Numbered from the stretch's first letter, positions 48,920 to 59,739 are shown. The stretch: 64,000 nucleotides of DNA from Taenia hydatigena (GCA_036345935.2 JADWOT020000003.1:10254368-10318367), one strand, 5' to 3'. Notes: a model not told the origin generated them from the sequence alone. Numbers and translations are program-made.

Positions 48920-49997
48920 CACTTTTATTCCAGTCGCATTACAACCGCAGTTCTGGCTCACTGGCATTGTGAGGCGACAGTACAGTCTCATCGTTGTGGG
49001 TGGTTGCTATCACTTCCACAAGCACATTAGGCGCTCACCTACACCACAAAGCAGCACATCGTTCCAGTCGTGCCAGTAATAATTATCATCATTAGCCGAC
49101 AACATGCACCACGGTCCAGTGTGATGGCAGTGTAGTCACCAGGCAGAAAGCGCTGCTGACTTTCAAATGGTGAGGCTATCGATTGAATCCATTGATCGTG
49201 TCACACACTCAAACATACCGCCAATATAATGTTTTGGTGTCTAAGTATTACTTCATGAGCTTTTTCCAGCGTCCGTGACGAAACATTCATCTCCTTTGAA
49301 TTTGAGTGCAGAGCTACAGCAGAAAAAAGGGTTGTGGACTTTCTGTCGCTACACTGTAATGTCTAAGCATGACTGAGGCTTGTTAATTTCATTCACCATA
49401 GCCATTGACTTCTATTGCACCATAGTCATGCAATTAATCTACGAGTTTTACTCTCCGCTTTCCTGCACGCAGAAAACTACCCTTTTTGGATTTCAAGTTG
49501 GTGACAAAAGGTTCCATCGATGCCATCGCTACACTTGCTAAACAATCGCAAAGTGCATCCGGAGCAAATTTAATTAATCACGCCAACACTGAGGGTGATT
49601 TCTAGTGGCATTCATCCTCAACCTAAAGCATGTGGCGTAATCTGCTGTTTCTTACGAAACCGACCCGTCTTACTCGTTAAGTGGTAGGTAATCGCACGAG
49701 CTGCCAACACTGAAAACATGATACTTTATTCATTTAATGCAGTTATTTGCAGTTATCCAATGCTAATTGCAAAATCACTCGAGGACAACACGCAAAATTA
49801 CCCAGAACACAGGGAATGGGCAATTTGCACTGCTAAAGCAGTTCCTGCTGATATCTTGCCACAACGTCGCTAGAGCCGTTTATAAACTGGTATTTGCATG
49901 AGCTTCCAAAGTCACCCTTATTAAATCACCCAACCAAAAGTACCAAAAACGAGGAAACAAAAGCATATCATCAGTGTTGCATACGTGGTGGATCCAA

Positions 49998-51135
49998 TCA
50001 CACAGGGTGTGCAGAGTCATCAACTTGAGCATTCTCAATTCTTGTAGAGAGCACGTCGTAGAGACCCCAATTCAACACATTGCTCCAGTCGGTATAGGTT
50101 GGATTAAAGTTCTTGGTACAACATAGCCGCCATTTGGCTTGCATGGTAGCCAGGAGATGACTGTTGTGTTGTGCAAGGTTCTGGTGGAAATTCATGAGAC
50201 AACTCATCTCAGTTGACTTATCCACGAGCTTATTGACAAAAACTACGATAAGTAGCATCTGATGAGGTTGGAGGGATTCTAGGGTGATTGTTGGATCATG
50301 ATTGAGCGTATGGTTGCGCCTGACTACTGCGACTGCCTACTATATGCAGTGGATCTCTCGCACTTTTCCAATCATGATCTAACAATCACCCTAGAATCCC
50401 TCCAACCTCATCAGACGCTACTTATCGTAGTTTTTGTCAATGGGCTCGTGGATAAATCAACTGAGATGAGTTGTCGGTCCATAGTATGCATGCTGCCTTC
50501 GACTCAAGTTGTTACAAAGATAAGCTTGCTGATTGCAGCACCATTTGTGCTCTTTGAAAAGTTATGAGATGAATGATAGCTGAGAAGGAATAGCTCTGGC
50601 GGATGTAGGCAAATTGTGAATTCACGCGGCGACAGCCAAGCCAGGTGTGGGTCTCTAAACAGCCAAATATGTACAGGTCTTTGGTCTCGAATCTGCGGCA
50701 GCTCTGTGAAATTGCGTTGGAGGGAGTCAAGCTGGGCATTGTATTATATGATAGCATGCAGTGCGTTTCGATGAGAATTTGGCGCAGATTGAGGAGAAAG
50801 CTTTTGGAGAAGACATTTGTCAAGCCAGGCCCACATGTTAATCTGCTGATGTAGGACAGTGAAGGTATTGCCCTCCATCTTGGAATAGCCATGCAACAAT
50901 TGACCAAATCACAGCCGTTGAGATATTGGCATATTTGCAACGCCAATTCAAAGGGAAGTTCGGTAATTTTGCGACGTGAGCTGTTTTGAGCCTATGTTAT
51001 CAATAAAGAATACCATTTCCGGTTATATAGGCTTCAAATAGGCGAAATATAACAGTGCGAAATAGCCAAATTACTAAGGAGGTGTAAACAATAATAATTA
51101 ATGAAAAAGAAAAGTTGGCCTTTAGGACCTACCAT
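49998..51135 (-). pseudogene. F-box family gene, copy C (frameshift and inverted duplication)
   Basis: On the minus strand ATG 51,135-51,133 sits on GTAGGT. The intron is 51,132-50,992 (141 bp) and exon 2 starts at 50,991. The F-box reads ITELPFELALQICQYLNGCD then CCMAIPRW. A 16-bp deletion at about 50,860 (relative to A and B) shifts the frame just after the F-box, and the shifted frame runs to 50,512. The C-terminal part holds the same foldback as B. The last 86 codons (50,258-49,998) are open, with KWRLCCTKNFNPTYTDWSN and VDDSAHPV. Near the F-box the sequence is closer to A (ITELPFE) than to B (IIKLPIE). Confidence 0.7.
50199..50474 (-). repeat. Hairpin-type inverted duplication inside F-box copy C
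   Basis: Arms 50,199-50,303 and 50,370-50,474 are 105 bp each with 5 mismatches; the loop is 66 bp (50,304-50,369). Size and breakpoints equal those in B, so the event came before the B/C duplication. Position 50,270 is G and its partner 50,403 is C; B has the opposite pair at 27,118 and 27,251, so both arms changed. Confidence 0.9.
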
Positions 51136-51183
51136 TGGCGCGAGACGCTAGCGTAGATTGATGGCGTGGTAGATGCGCCGAGG

Positions 51184-51224
51184 TTTAAATACATTGCGCC
51201 TTGGAGGGGGTGTCCGAGTGACCT
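51184..51224 (-). promoter_or_regulatory. Core promoter of F-box copy C
   Basis: On the minus strand TATTTAAA (51,191-51,184) is followed by CCTCGG. C-rich ACCCCCTCCAAGGC lies upstream, and AGGTCA is at 51,224-51,219. The ATG is 56 bp from the TATA box, as in A and B. Confidence 0.65.
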
Positions 51225-51658
51225 CACTGTGATGACAGCTCATTGGTTGTCGCCGCATCGCCTGGTCTGACATTCGCGCATCAGCAACACCTATCTGACC
51301 CCCTTTATCCGACTCTAGGGGCTGCAATCCAATAACATGGAAACTTATAATCCTGTGCGCAGAGTAGTGCCTTGCACCAACTATGGCATCAATACAGCAG
51401 TCCTTGCGTATTTGCAGTTGGCATTGTCCACGCACGTGCCATGGTGTATTTAGGCTAATGTAGATATTGGGCCGCGAAACAACAATGCCTTTATCTGCGA
51501 AATAATCCTCAAGTGTCGACTTTAACACGACCTGTCATTATCAGCATCGACAGTAAAACTCCCCATAACGAGTGATGAAAGTGAGCTAACGTAGACTAGC
51601 ACTGATTTATTCACGAATTTTGAAATCCATAAAATGCTGGTCCACTAAACACTCATCT

Positions 51659-52171
51659 CTATTGAAGCGGAAACCCGGTGAAAGTGCAAAAGTGTCTTGC
51701 ATAATTTTGTTTTGCATGTAGGAGGTCTGGGAGTATGAAGATGTGCTCAACTGCAGGAAGTTCAATGAATGTATTTTGCGATTTAATGGTACAGAAGGAT
51801 GCGCTCGAGCGGATGGTGTAAGTGCATTTGATGCAGTAAGAAGTGGTGAATCCAACCAAAACCAAAGTTGAGATAATTTCTAGAAAACTTTACACAATAC
51901 TTGAAGTTGTGTGCGATTCAAGTGGTGCATACGCGAATAAAATGGGAAAGTGCATGAGTGGTTACCTCCACCCATCTCCACTGTCCATGCGTGCACTAAA
52001 ACTGTCACCCACCACGGTGATTAGCAAGGTCAGATGAATGAACAGACCCACGTACGCTGCATACCACCTACAATGAGAGTAGTTTGCTACAGCTGCGCCC
52101 GTTCTGAAGACTGCGGAGGCAAGTTTGCTAATACATGACATGCCCTTCATTATGTTTTCCATGAGGCTATT
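51659..52171 (-). pseudogene. Membrane-protein remnant, copy C
   Basis: On the minus strand the exon starts after an acceptor at 52,171. It includes SCISKLASAVFRTGAAV and the hydrophobic AYVGLFIHLTLLITVVGDSF, and reaches DSGDGWR followed by TAA/GTAACC, where A has ATAACC. Then come MHFPILFAYAPLESH, a stop, and VLVGFTTSYCIKCTYTI with IELPAVEHIFILPDLLHA. GTAACC may be the true splice donor, lost in A. The family is not recognised. Confidence 0.4.
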
Positions 52172-52531
52172 CTGTAACCGAGAAGAATCAGTTTGTCAGA
52201 GGCTGAGTGATGAACCTCTTATTCACGTAAATAATGACATGGTATTGTAAGGTCAGATGTCTGAGTTACTACTAGATTTTAAATCACTGCAATTTTACAG
52301 TGTGCTACCTTATGGGTTCTTTGCAACTTAGAGTTATCCGGTTGACCGAGAGTCTCAAATGTGCTGGTTGGCTGTTTTAAGCGAAAACACCGCAAAAGCA
52401 AGCGTATTATCAGCTTAGGTTCCACATTGCGGTTAGCTGTGATAAGTTGAGAATCTTGTGCTATCAACTTTGACTTTGTCAACAGCTGAATGCTAAGATT
52501 GATGTAATGCCTACGACTTGAGGGCTGTCTC

Positions 52532-54159
52532 AAATTAACTCCACTAAATATGCACTTCGATGTCACGTTGCTACTTAAAATCGCCTATGCTATTTAGCGC
52601 ATCTCTATTCACTCATGGATAGATCTCCCATTTTTCGTCATTTTAACTTCTTTGCTTTACAACTCAGCGCGTCAATTGTCCCTACTATCACTACACTTTG
52701 CTTTGCTCGCAGCCCTGTTTCTTGAATGCATGCTGCACTGCTGCTTCCTTTTTCTTATCTGGCACGCACTCTTCGATTCCGGGAGCACCCTGTTCCGCTC
52801 TCTGTGCGTCCAAGGTCTATCTAAAATAACACTTGTCTTCTGATTAATGGGAGGCTCAAATTATTTTACGTTGTATGGCTTCTTTTTGATTTCGTGGTTG
52901 GATGCGATCAACGCGGCCCACCGACAGCGCACAACACACGCACACATGACTCCAGATGTGCTAAACCCGTCCATTTTCGTGGCTGTAAGGAGAGAGGGGA
53001 GGTCTCGCAGGCCTCAAACCATGTTCGTCGTGGCGTGTCATTTTTGTGGCTTTTACGTCCCCATTCGCATTCTTGATGCTGCCCCAATAACACTGAAATG
53101 CCTTTATAAGCTTAAAGCTATGCCAATTTATTTGGGTGGATTGTCGTTTAAAAACATTAGAGAATGAGCGAGCTCCATATAAATCAAAATTCGAGGGTTC
53201 GCACCTCGTGAGAGGAACGTCTGATTGTCAGACCTGACAAATAGCGCATGAATTGATGAGGAAGCTTGTGGCATCATCAGAGTGTGTAGGAGCGTCAGTC
53301 GTATTTTAAGAGAAGAGTTTCAGTAAGTCAGAAGTTGTCATCGCTACTGCTGCGGTGCCTTGCTTCTCTGTGACATGGATCAAACCTGATGCCCGCAATG
53401 CCATGTCCGTGATTAAGTCGAGAATAATGGCATGATCCAGTATTTGCTAGAGTTTCCGATCTCTAATAACTATTATATACGTGTTAGTTATGTCACCGTG
53501 AAAGTGTGTGAGCATACGAACCTTTGATGGTGCAGCCACTGCTTCATATCCCAAAATAGGTGTTAAGCTCATGCAGGATCGAATGAACTTAGAACCGGGC
53601 ACTTTGATTGTCTAAAGATGTAGCGTATACCGAATTACAATCTAATATAAAGGCAAATCACTGCGTTGCATCAATTTTTTACATGTTGAGTGAAATGCTG
53701 ATCTTAGAAATGAAAATGAAACAACGAGGACTAAACAGCATGCCCTTCGGAGGAGGGATCAGGCTGATCTCACCACAACGTCTACACATGCTACCCAGAT
53801 TTAACCACGCCTTCAATCTGCTACTTTAACACCCTGACGACGTGATTCCCGGATTTCTCGCAATGCTTTCTCGTTGCGAATGCCACATCAGAGGCATGAC
53901 CAAGACTCTGACCACTAGACGTGTTGATCACTCGCTTTTGCATATCTGCTCCAATATCTCTTGAATAAGGGAAATAAGGCAAAATGAGGATTGTTGCGTC
54001 ACTGTTTTGGCTGTTCTAAACACAACAATGATTCAAAGACATCATTTTTCTACCTTAGAATAGAAGCACATGCATTTAAATGAAGTGGGTTGTGGTCCAA
54101 TGCCTTTAGTGCTCGAATCATTATCTTACTGCTCTTTCGCATGCTTCACCTACAGTCAT
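52532..54159. other. No gene recognised
   Basis: The right flank of element C. Overlapping frames at 52,847-53,167 on both strands show no domain, and nothing here repeats elsewhere in the window. Confidence 0.4.
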
Positions 54160-55790
54160 TCTGATGCAGAAGCTGAAGCGAATATTTGCCGCAGCAGGAA
54201 GTGGAGCAAGAAATGATGTGATATTCGCGAAAAGAAGGCGTTGCACCAACCAAATCTCTGCCGCATTTCATGTAAGTTGCGGATGTTACTCGCTTTTTGC
54301 CACCCTGCTGTCTCATATACACTACATGACTCTACGACGGTGCCTACAACAAATCTGCCTTTTTACTCCTTCAAGCATAGTGTGCGCGCCCTTTGAATGC
54401 TTCCTTGACAAGCATGATGCATAAGCCATCAAAGTAGCCCAAGCTAATTGTTTTTAAATTAAGCGGAAAAGAAAAGAAGGATGCTTTACAGGAAAAGGAG
54501 TATATTTCAGTTGGCGAATTTGAGAAAAATTAACGTTTGTTCCCTTGATTAAGAGATCGAAGTAGGCAAATCGTGACAGCTCCTTCAAATTGTAGTTCTC
54601 AACTGCATGAAGCTTGACATAGTACATTCGCTAATGTGGGTCCATCATGCATGTACAGCAGTCGTATTACATACTAATGAGCTCAGCCGCACCCATGTAG
54701 CATAGCGGTAGGATCTATACGACAGGAAGCAAGATTAAGTAATTTGGCAAGGTATAAAGTGTAATAGGTTTTGCAGACACATTGTTGTCTACAGAGTGTG
54801 GAGACACAAAGTGGGTCAGGATGCCATTGTGCCATGTTGCTATCGTGTAGCTTTCCGTGGAAAGACAATTTAAGAGCTGTATGCTTAGAAGCTACTGCAC
54901 AGTCTATCATATTTGAGCAGGACCTACACGAGATGAAGTTGATGGCTTTAGCTAGTGCTAAGAGAGTGTTTCTTCTGCCAAGCCACCGTCTAAATTGCTG
55001 ACAGGACAACTTATCAGGTTGTGGCGCAATGCTTGCAGTGCTTATTTATCGTGGTAACACTACTCAGCGTATTTTACCTGCAGTGGTCCCGATGGATATA
55101 TTATAGTGAATCCTTGCCGGGGCAGGAAACGAAGCAGGAATTGATATGCGATCCGCGCACAGATGTTGCACCAAGCAAGCCTCTGCCCTACTTGAAGTTA
55201 GTTGCTGATATTACTCGCTGCTTATCATCGAACTACTTCATAAATACTCGTGCATCACTACATGACTTAAAGCACGGCTGAGATAGAATGACGCCTTAGT
55301 GGCAGTGCCTGCATCAAATCTGCCCTTCACGCCTTCAAGCATGATACGTGTGCCATTTGATTTCTCCCCTTAACAAATAGGAACGTCCATGCTGTAAGCG
55401 AGTCTACGCTAATGGGTTTGAAAGCCGCAAAATTAAGTGAGAAAGGACAGAAAGCTGCGGCACGAGAAGAGAGCAATATTTGAGTTGGCAGTCACAGAGA
55501 GAAGCAACACTTGCAAGAAAGTGTCAGTTTCCTTCATTCACAGGTCGTGATGGACTAACTGTGACAGCTTCTTTAAATTGAGGCTTTCAACTGCAAGACG
55601 TTTGACACACCAAAGTCGCCACCCCGAGTCTATTATGTGTGGATAGCAGTCGTATTTCACACTGATAAATTCTGCCGTACTCATGTAGTATGCTGATGGA
55701 ATCAATCCGATGTGAAGCACGCTGTAGTGGTATGACCAGGTAGAGCGTTTAATAGTATTCGCAGAAATATAAATGTTTATAAAACGTGCA
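54160..55790. repeat. Direct tandem duplication, period about 0.95 kb
   Basis: 54,160-54,780 matches about 55,090-55,790 in the same orientation. Anchors are 'ttactcgc' (54,286 and 55,211), 'aaatctgcc' with 'tcaagcat' (54,352-54,376 and 55,318-55,342), and 'gtgacagct' with 'caaattg/taaattg' (54,573 and 55,561). Match is roughly 65-70%, so the event is old. It duplicated the C-terminal part of an F-box relative (E' and E). Confidence 0.65.
54560..54780 (-). pseudogene. F-box family C-terminal fragment E'
   Basis: On the minus strand it aligns with the C-terminal part of E, with stops: it reads YDCCTCMMDP, then YYVKLHAVENYNLKELSRF, against YDCYPHIIDSGWRLWCVKRL in E. No F-box remains. Confidence 0.45.
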
Positions 55791-56074
55791 GATATAACAG
55801 AGTCCATTGCCACTTAGGGATGGCTCTGCAGACATTTACTATATCCTCCACGCTGAGGTATTCGCATATTTTGAGTGCCAAATCGGGTGGGAGGTCGGTG
55901 ATTATGAACTGTTCCTAAAGTGAAACGAAAGCGAGCTTTTATCAGAAACATGGGAGTTTGATGAATGTGTAGTGATGCTGGAGGACACAAGTCGGGATAG
56001 ATAGGACAGGTGGTGAAAATGAGCAAAGAGGAAGGAATGGTAAGATGCAAATAGAATCGACCGGAACCCACCAT
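55538..56074 (-). pseudogene. F-box family gene, copy E (internally deleted)
   Basis: On the minus strand ATG 56,074-56,072 sits on a GTGGGT donor. The intron is 56,071-55,915 (157 bp, ending actttag). Exon 2 begins at 55,914 in phase 0: EQFIITDLPPDLALKICEYL then SVEDIVNVCRAIPKW, a good F-box. A stop follows at about 55,778. Shortly after, in another frame (55,813-55,538), sits a C-terminus with DSGWRLWCVKRLAVESLNLK, which matches KWRLCCSKNF of the family. Exon 2 is about 377 bp against 882 in D, so about 500 bp of the middle are missing. It is an older member than A to D, with the same promoter and exon layout. Confidence 0.65.
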
Positions 56075-56118
56075 GCTGGAAAGGTGATAGAGTAGGTGGT
56101 GTGACAGAGGTGACGAGG

Positions 56119-56177
56119 TTTAAATACTGCAGCCTCGGAAGGGGGTAGGGAATGAGAGTGGGGAAATGGATTGACCT
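56119..56177 (-). promoter_or_regulatory. Core promoter of F-box copy E
   Basis: On the minus strand TATTTAAA (56,126-56,119) is followed by CCTCG. Upstream is TACCCCCTTCCGAGGC, then AGGTCA (56,177-56,172). The ATG is 52 bp from the TATA box. The order and spacing match copies A to C although the gene bodies differ strongly. Confidence 0.6.
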
Positions 56178-58734
56178 TACAGTGGCGTTGACGCATTCGG
56201 CGGTTCCGTGTCGTCTGGTGTGAGTGTTACGCGATCGTCTCACCTCGACCAGCTGTCCTTTGCCGTCTAATGGTAAAGAAGGACGCAAACACAGCAGATG
56301 CGGTGGAGAGAGCATGAGCGTTTGCTAACGCGATAATACCGGCATAGCAGCAGTACATAGGCGTCAAATGAAGGCAGACGTGGTTGATTTTTCTGCAAGA
56401 AGTTGACAATCATCCCAATGCTGCTAAGGTGTGATGCCATTAGAGAAGTCAGTAGGTCGTTTGGCACTAGAATCAGGCGTCAGCAGTCACTTTCTACCAT
56501 CTCATACGAGCCGCACTGATCGGCCTACTAGTGGAACTTTTCATAGTTCACGGTTATTACATTATTCCCGCAAAAGGCAAAAGAGAGTTAGTTGCCAAAC
56601 GCAAGTGGTATATTGGGAAGTTAGGTTAGGAAACGCCACAGAATCTTTTCTCATCCGCATTAGCGGATTCTTTTTCGCCTATCTCTGCAGCGGTTGAGAC
56701 AGCTTTGAGGATGGAAGTGCACATAATTCTGGGGCGGAACGTGTGCCGACGACGTTGAGAAGGACTAAAGAAAAGGACTCTAGCAAAGATATAATTGCAA
56801 AGTCTTTTCTCTTTAAGTCAAAACGAAGAGCCACTCACGGAACTTATCAACGTGTCACGGTATAGTTTGGCCACTCCACTGCGAGAAGAGGAAGTGATGG
56901 AAAAGAACATGAATTAAGGAAAAGGATCTCCAACATGGTTGTAACATTCATCTTTAAATTGTTTAGGTTTTAGTTTGTGTCGCGACAGGGGAAAAATCTG
57001 TTTAATGCTAATTTGTCCATGTACTTAGTCCAGTTCTTCGGCTATTCATGTTGATAGTAACGAGTCATGATGCTTAAATCCGTTTTGCTCAAGATGCAGT
57101 AATCTCTGTGATCGAAGGTGATTTGTTTATTGTTCTGCATCCCTCCCATGAGTGTCCATGTTCCGTGTTCCAGACCGTTGGCAAGATTTCTAGCTATGTT
57201 CAGTTCCGCCAGGATCACACCTCAATTCCACTTCTCATTCCTGCAAATAGCCGAATGGGTGTGCTGTATCTCTGTTTTGAAGGCAGCATACCTTGACTTC
57301 AGAGCTGGCGTACGGTACTCAGTAGGCGATGCAAAATGTGGTTATCACTGATGTCTTCCTCGGGCTTGTTAGCAACAGTATGCCTGTTGACAGCAGAAAG
57401 GGTAGTAGACCTGAATGTTCGACGAGAGTGTGTTTGAAGGTGCCTGCGGCAGGTCGCAGTAATCAGTCTATAAGCTCCTACCCTCTCTAGCCAGTTGACC
57501 GTGCATTTGTCTATCGGAAATGGCACTCTCCTTGATGCCTCCGCTTCAGCCATCACAAAAGCCATTCCCATCCGCTTTTCATCAAAGAACAATATTACCC
57601 GTGAGAGTGGCGATACCAGTCACATGAGAAATGCATCACACAGAAAAGATAGTAAAAGCTGAGCAACAAAATGATTTTGGGTGTTTGGCCACACTTAGAG
57701 GTGACGAAGTGAAGCGGTTCCTGCTGAGGTTGCTCCACCCGCCATGAAGTAGAATTAAATTTTGGAACGCAAAATAAATGAAAGGGCGGAAGTGCTTTCC
57801 ACTCCAAAACATGAGGTTTGCTTTGGAGTCGAAGTAAGAGGACTTAAAGAAGAAATGCTGCGCGAGGATAAACGCCATTGTCAAACCTTCTGTCGGGGTC
57901 ATCACGGTGTCAACCATCAGCAAGCGATGCCTTTTCTCCATCGCATGTTCACTTAGTATTCAGATATTGAAATGATTTTAGATGTCTTCATATCAACTTT
58001 GATTTTTGGATCAAACCATACAAAATCCCTCAAAGAACCACTTATCACTTGGGAGAAATTAACTCAGCTGCATCAGCTTTCCTTTCCCCTTGACCGCTAT
58101 GATTTTATTTAGTTCAAACTAGGTTAAGTTGCGCATCCTTCTCCTTCTTGGTTTGGGCTGGCGTTTTGCTGAAGGATTGGAAGACTCGAACTCATGTGGG
58201 TGGTGTAATTTGCAGCGCTTTCGAACAGAGTCCACGTCAGCTGTTAAACAGTACGGATCCCCTCCTGAAGGTGGTTAAAATGGAAAACGCGTCTAAAATA
58301 ATGCTTGGTCACCTCTAAGTTTTAGCAGCTGATACTGTTTTGGGATTGAGGAGTGTGATGCACAGAAGAAGGTCGACAAATTATATCCAGCAGCACCTAC
58401 ATTATGCAGCATCATAGGGTCCCTAGTACGTCTGCATCTAATGGGTCAAATTTGAAAGATGAAATAAAAGTCACCTCGCGCCTCCTAAACTTTCCCATTC
58501 GAGCGAAATAGCGCGGGTGAGGATTAAACATGAAGTGGTAATTGATGATCTGCCGAAGAGAGGACCGAGCAGACTGAGATAAAATGCCACTGGAAGAACA
58601 CTGTTTGCTTTAGCCAATTCTAGCAGCAGCATTTGGGTCTCAGTAAGCAGTTGGTGCTAATTGAGACACTCCCCATTGCTGATGTGTCAAAACATTGCTT
58701 GTTAGGATCGCTGATATGAAACATTCATCACCAT
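56178..58734. other. No clear gene; one minus-strand frame of note
   Basis: 57,592-57,299 on the minus strand is open for 97 codons (FDEKRMGMAFVMAEAEASRR at its start) but has no ATG start and no recognised domain. Frames at 57,595-57,956 overlap on both strands. The rest has short frames only. Confidence 0.3.
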
Positions 58735-59030
58735 CAAGAAATAATGTTGCAGGCATCCACTAAATCCTCCACATCTAATAACCTACATGCATGCAGTGTT
58801 ACTTTAGCTGAAAGCTCCATGATTTCGTGTTCTTTTCAAAGTGATTTAGAAGCAAGGCATCTCTAGTGACCTGGAATCGGAATAAGGGAATCGTGATAGT
58901 GGAAAAGACGAAAGCAATGAACGAAGAATAACATAAGTTAAGGAGAAAGGCAAAGTAAATAGGAACTACTAAAAAAGGCGCCATCGTAGAATGACTGAAT
59001 GACATGGGTGGTGAGGTGTAAACACTGACA
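58735..59030 (-). pseudogene. F-box family gene remnant F
   Basis: On the minus strand a promoter-like 'cagtgtttacacctcacc' (59,010-59,030) corresponds to 'cagtatttaaacctcgtc' of E, with the TATA box mutated. ATG (about 58,987) is followed by GCGCCT, not a GT donor. The exon-2 counterpart (58,838-58,735) reads EHEIMELSAKVTLHACRLL then DVEDLVDACNIIS-stop. It aligns without gaps to the E F-box (EQFIITDLPPDLALKICEYL, SVEDIVNVCRAIP). The acceptor TAG has become TGA. No C-terminal part was found. Confidence 0.5.
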
Positions 59031-59739
59031 AATTGTCGATGATTGCATGTCGAGAGTCACGTTCAAACGCTAATGCTCATCATGCGCAACTGAAATCACC
59101 GAGTCGGAGTAGAACACGGGCTTGTGCTCACACTCGGCCTTATAATCGTACTTCAATGCTTCCCATGCTGTGTGCTTGCCATCCAGTCCTACCGGTGTTT
59201 TTGCGCATGATAACCGCATCAACTATAACAATTTGGTATTTTAAACAATTTCACTGAAAGAGAGGTGCTTGTGATTGTCAGCGCTGTCACTGTCAGCGCT
59301 TACACGCAAAATGACCATGTTTAATATAAATACTTCGTGTTTTAAAATATTAAGATTAAAGAAAAAGGTGGCTTATTTGTAGATGATAATAAAGAAGTAA
59401 AGAATAAGACTTGCTTTCCGTTTGTTTATAATAGGATGGTGTCAATGCTTCTGTTGCTCTTATGGGACAAGGGCCAAAATTTCGCCTCACTGCAGACGAC
59501 GATGCCCACAAAACTAGGAGACCTCAAGTCTACTCCACTTTAGTGGCTGGGGAGAGTTGTAGTTGCCTCGTCAACAGCTTATTTGCCTTCGAAATTTGGA
59601 GTCCATAAACGGATGGGGATTCGAGGAGGGAGCCAAATTTACACTCCTTGCATCTACGCATAACTTTCTCCTCTTCTTCCTTTGGTTCCCACCCTAATTC
59701 TTTTCTTCCTCTCAACGGTTGGTTACGTGACGGACAAAA
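59031..59739. other. No gene recognised
   Basis: Includes a minus-strand 'gattataaggcc' near 59,140 that resembles the R-family TATA block, but no further R homology was followed with confidence. Confidence 0.3.

Larger units (their letters stand above)
43590..51862 (-). repeat. Right outer arm of the large inverted repeat
   Basis: Inverted partner of 25,738-33,927, with the same order of contents read backwards: exon-like stretch, the frame of 44,340-44,581, D-right, coding-like segment, then F-box C. Part of the right arm (49,235-51,862) also belongs to the A/C duplication, which continues beyond the arm edge to 52,531. Confidence 0.9.
49235..52531 (-). repeat. Segmental duplication, element C
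   Basis: Same orientation and extent as element A (8,633-11,912). From 49,235 to 51,862 it is also inverted relative to element B. Only A and C share the outermost 670 bp (51,863-52,531), which hold the upstream exon of the membrane-protein remnant. Confidence 0.85.

Noticed and set aside
25738..51862. Long terminal repeat or DNA transposon as the cause of the inverted repeat
   Set aside because: I found no transposase, reverse transcriptase or clear target-site duplication at the arm edges. The arms carry ordinary gene fragments.
53200..53225. Possible tRNA-like 'gggttcgcacctc'
   Set aside because: No matching acceptor or anticodon stems were found around it.
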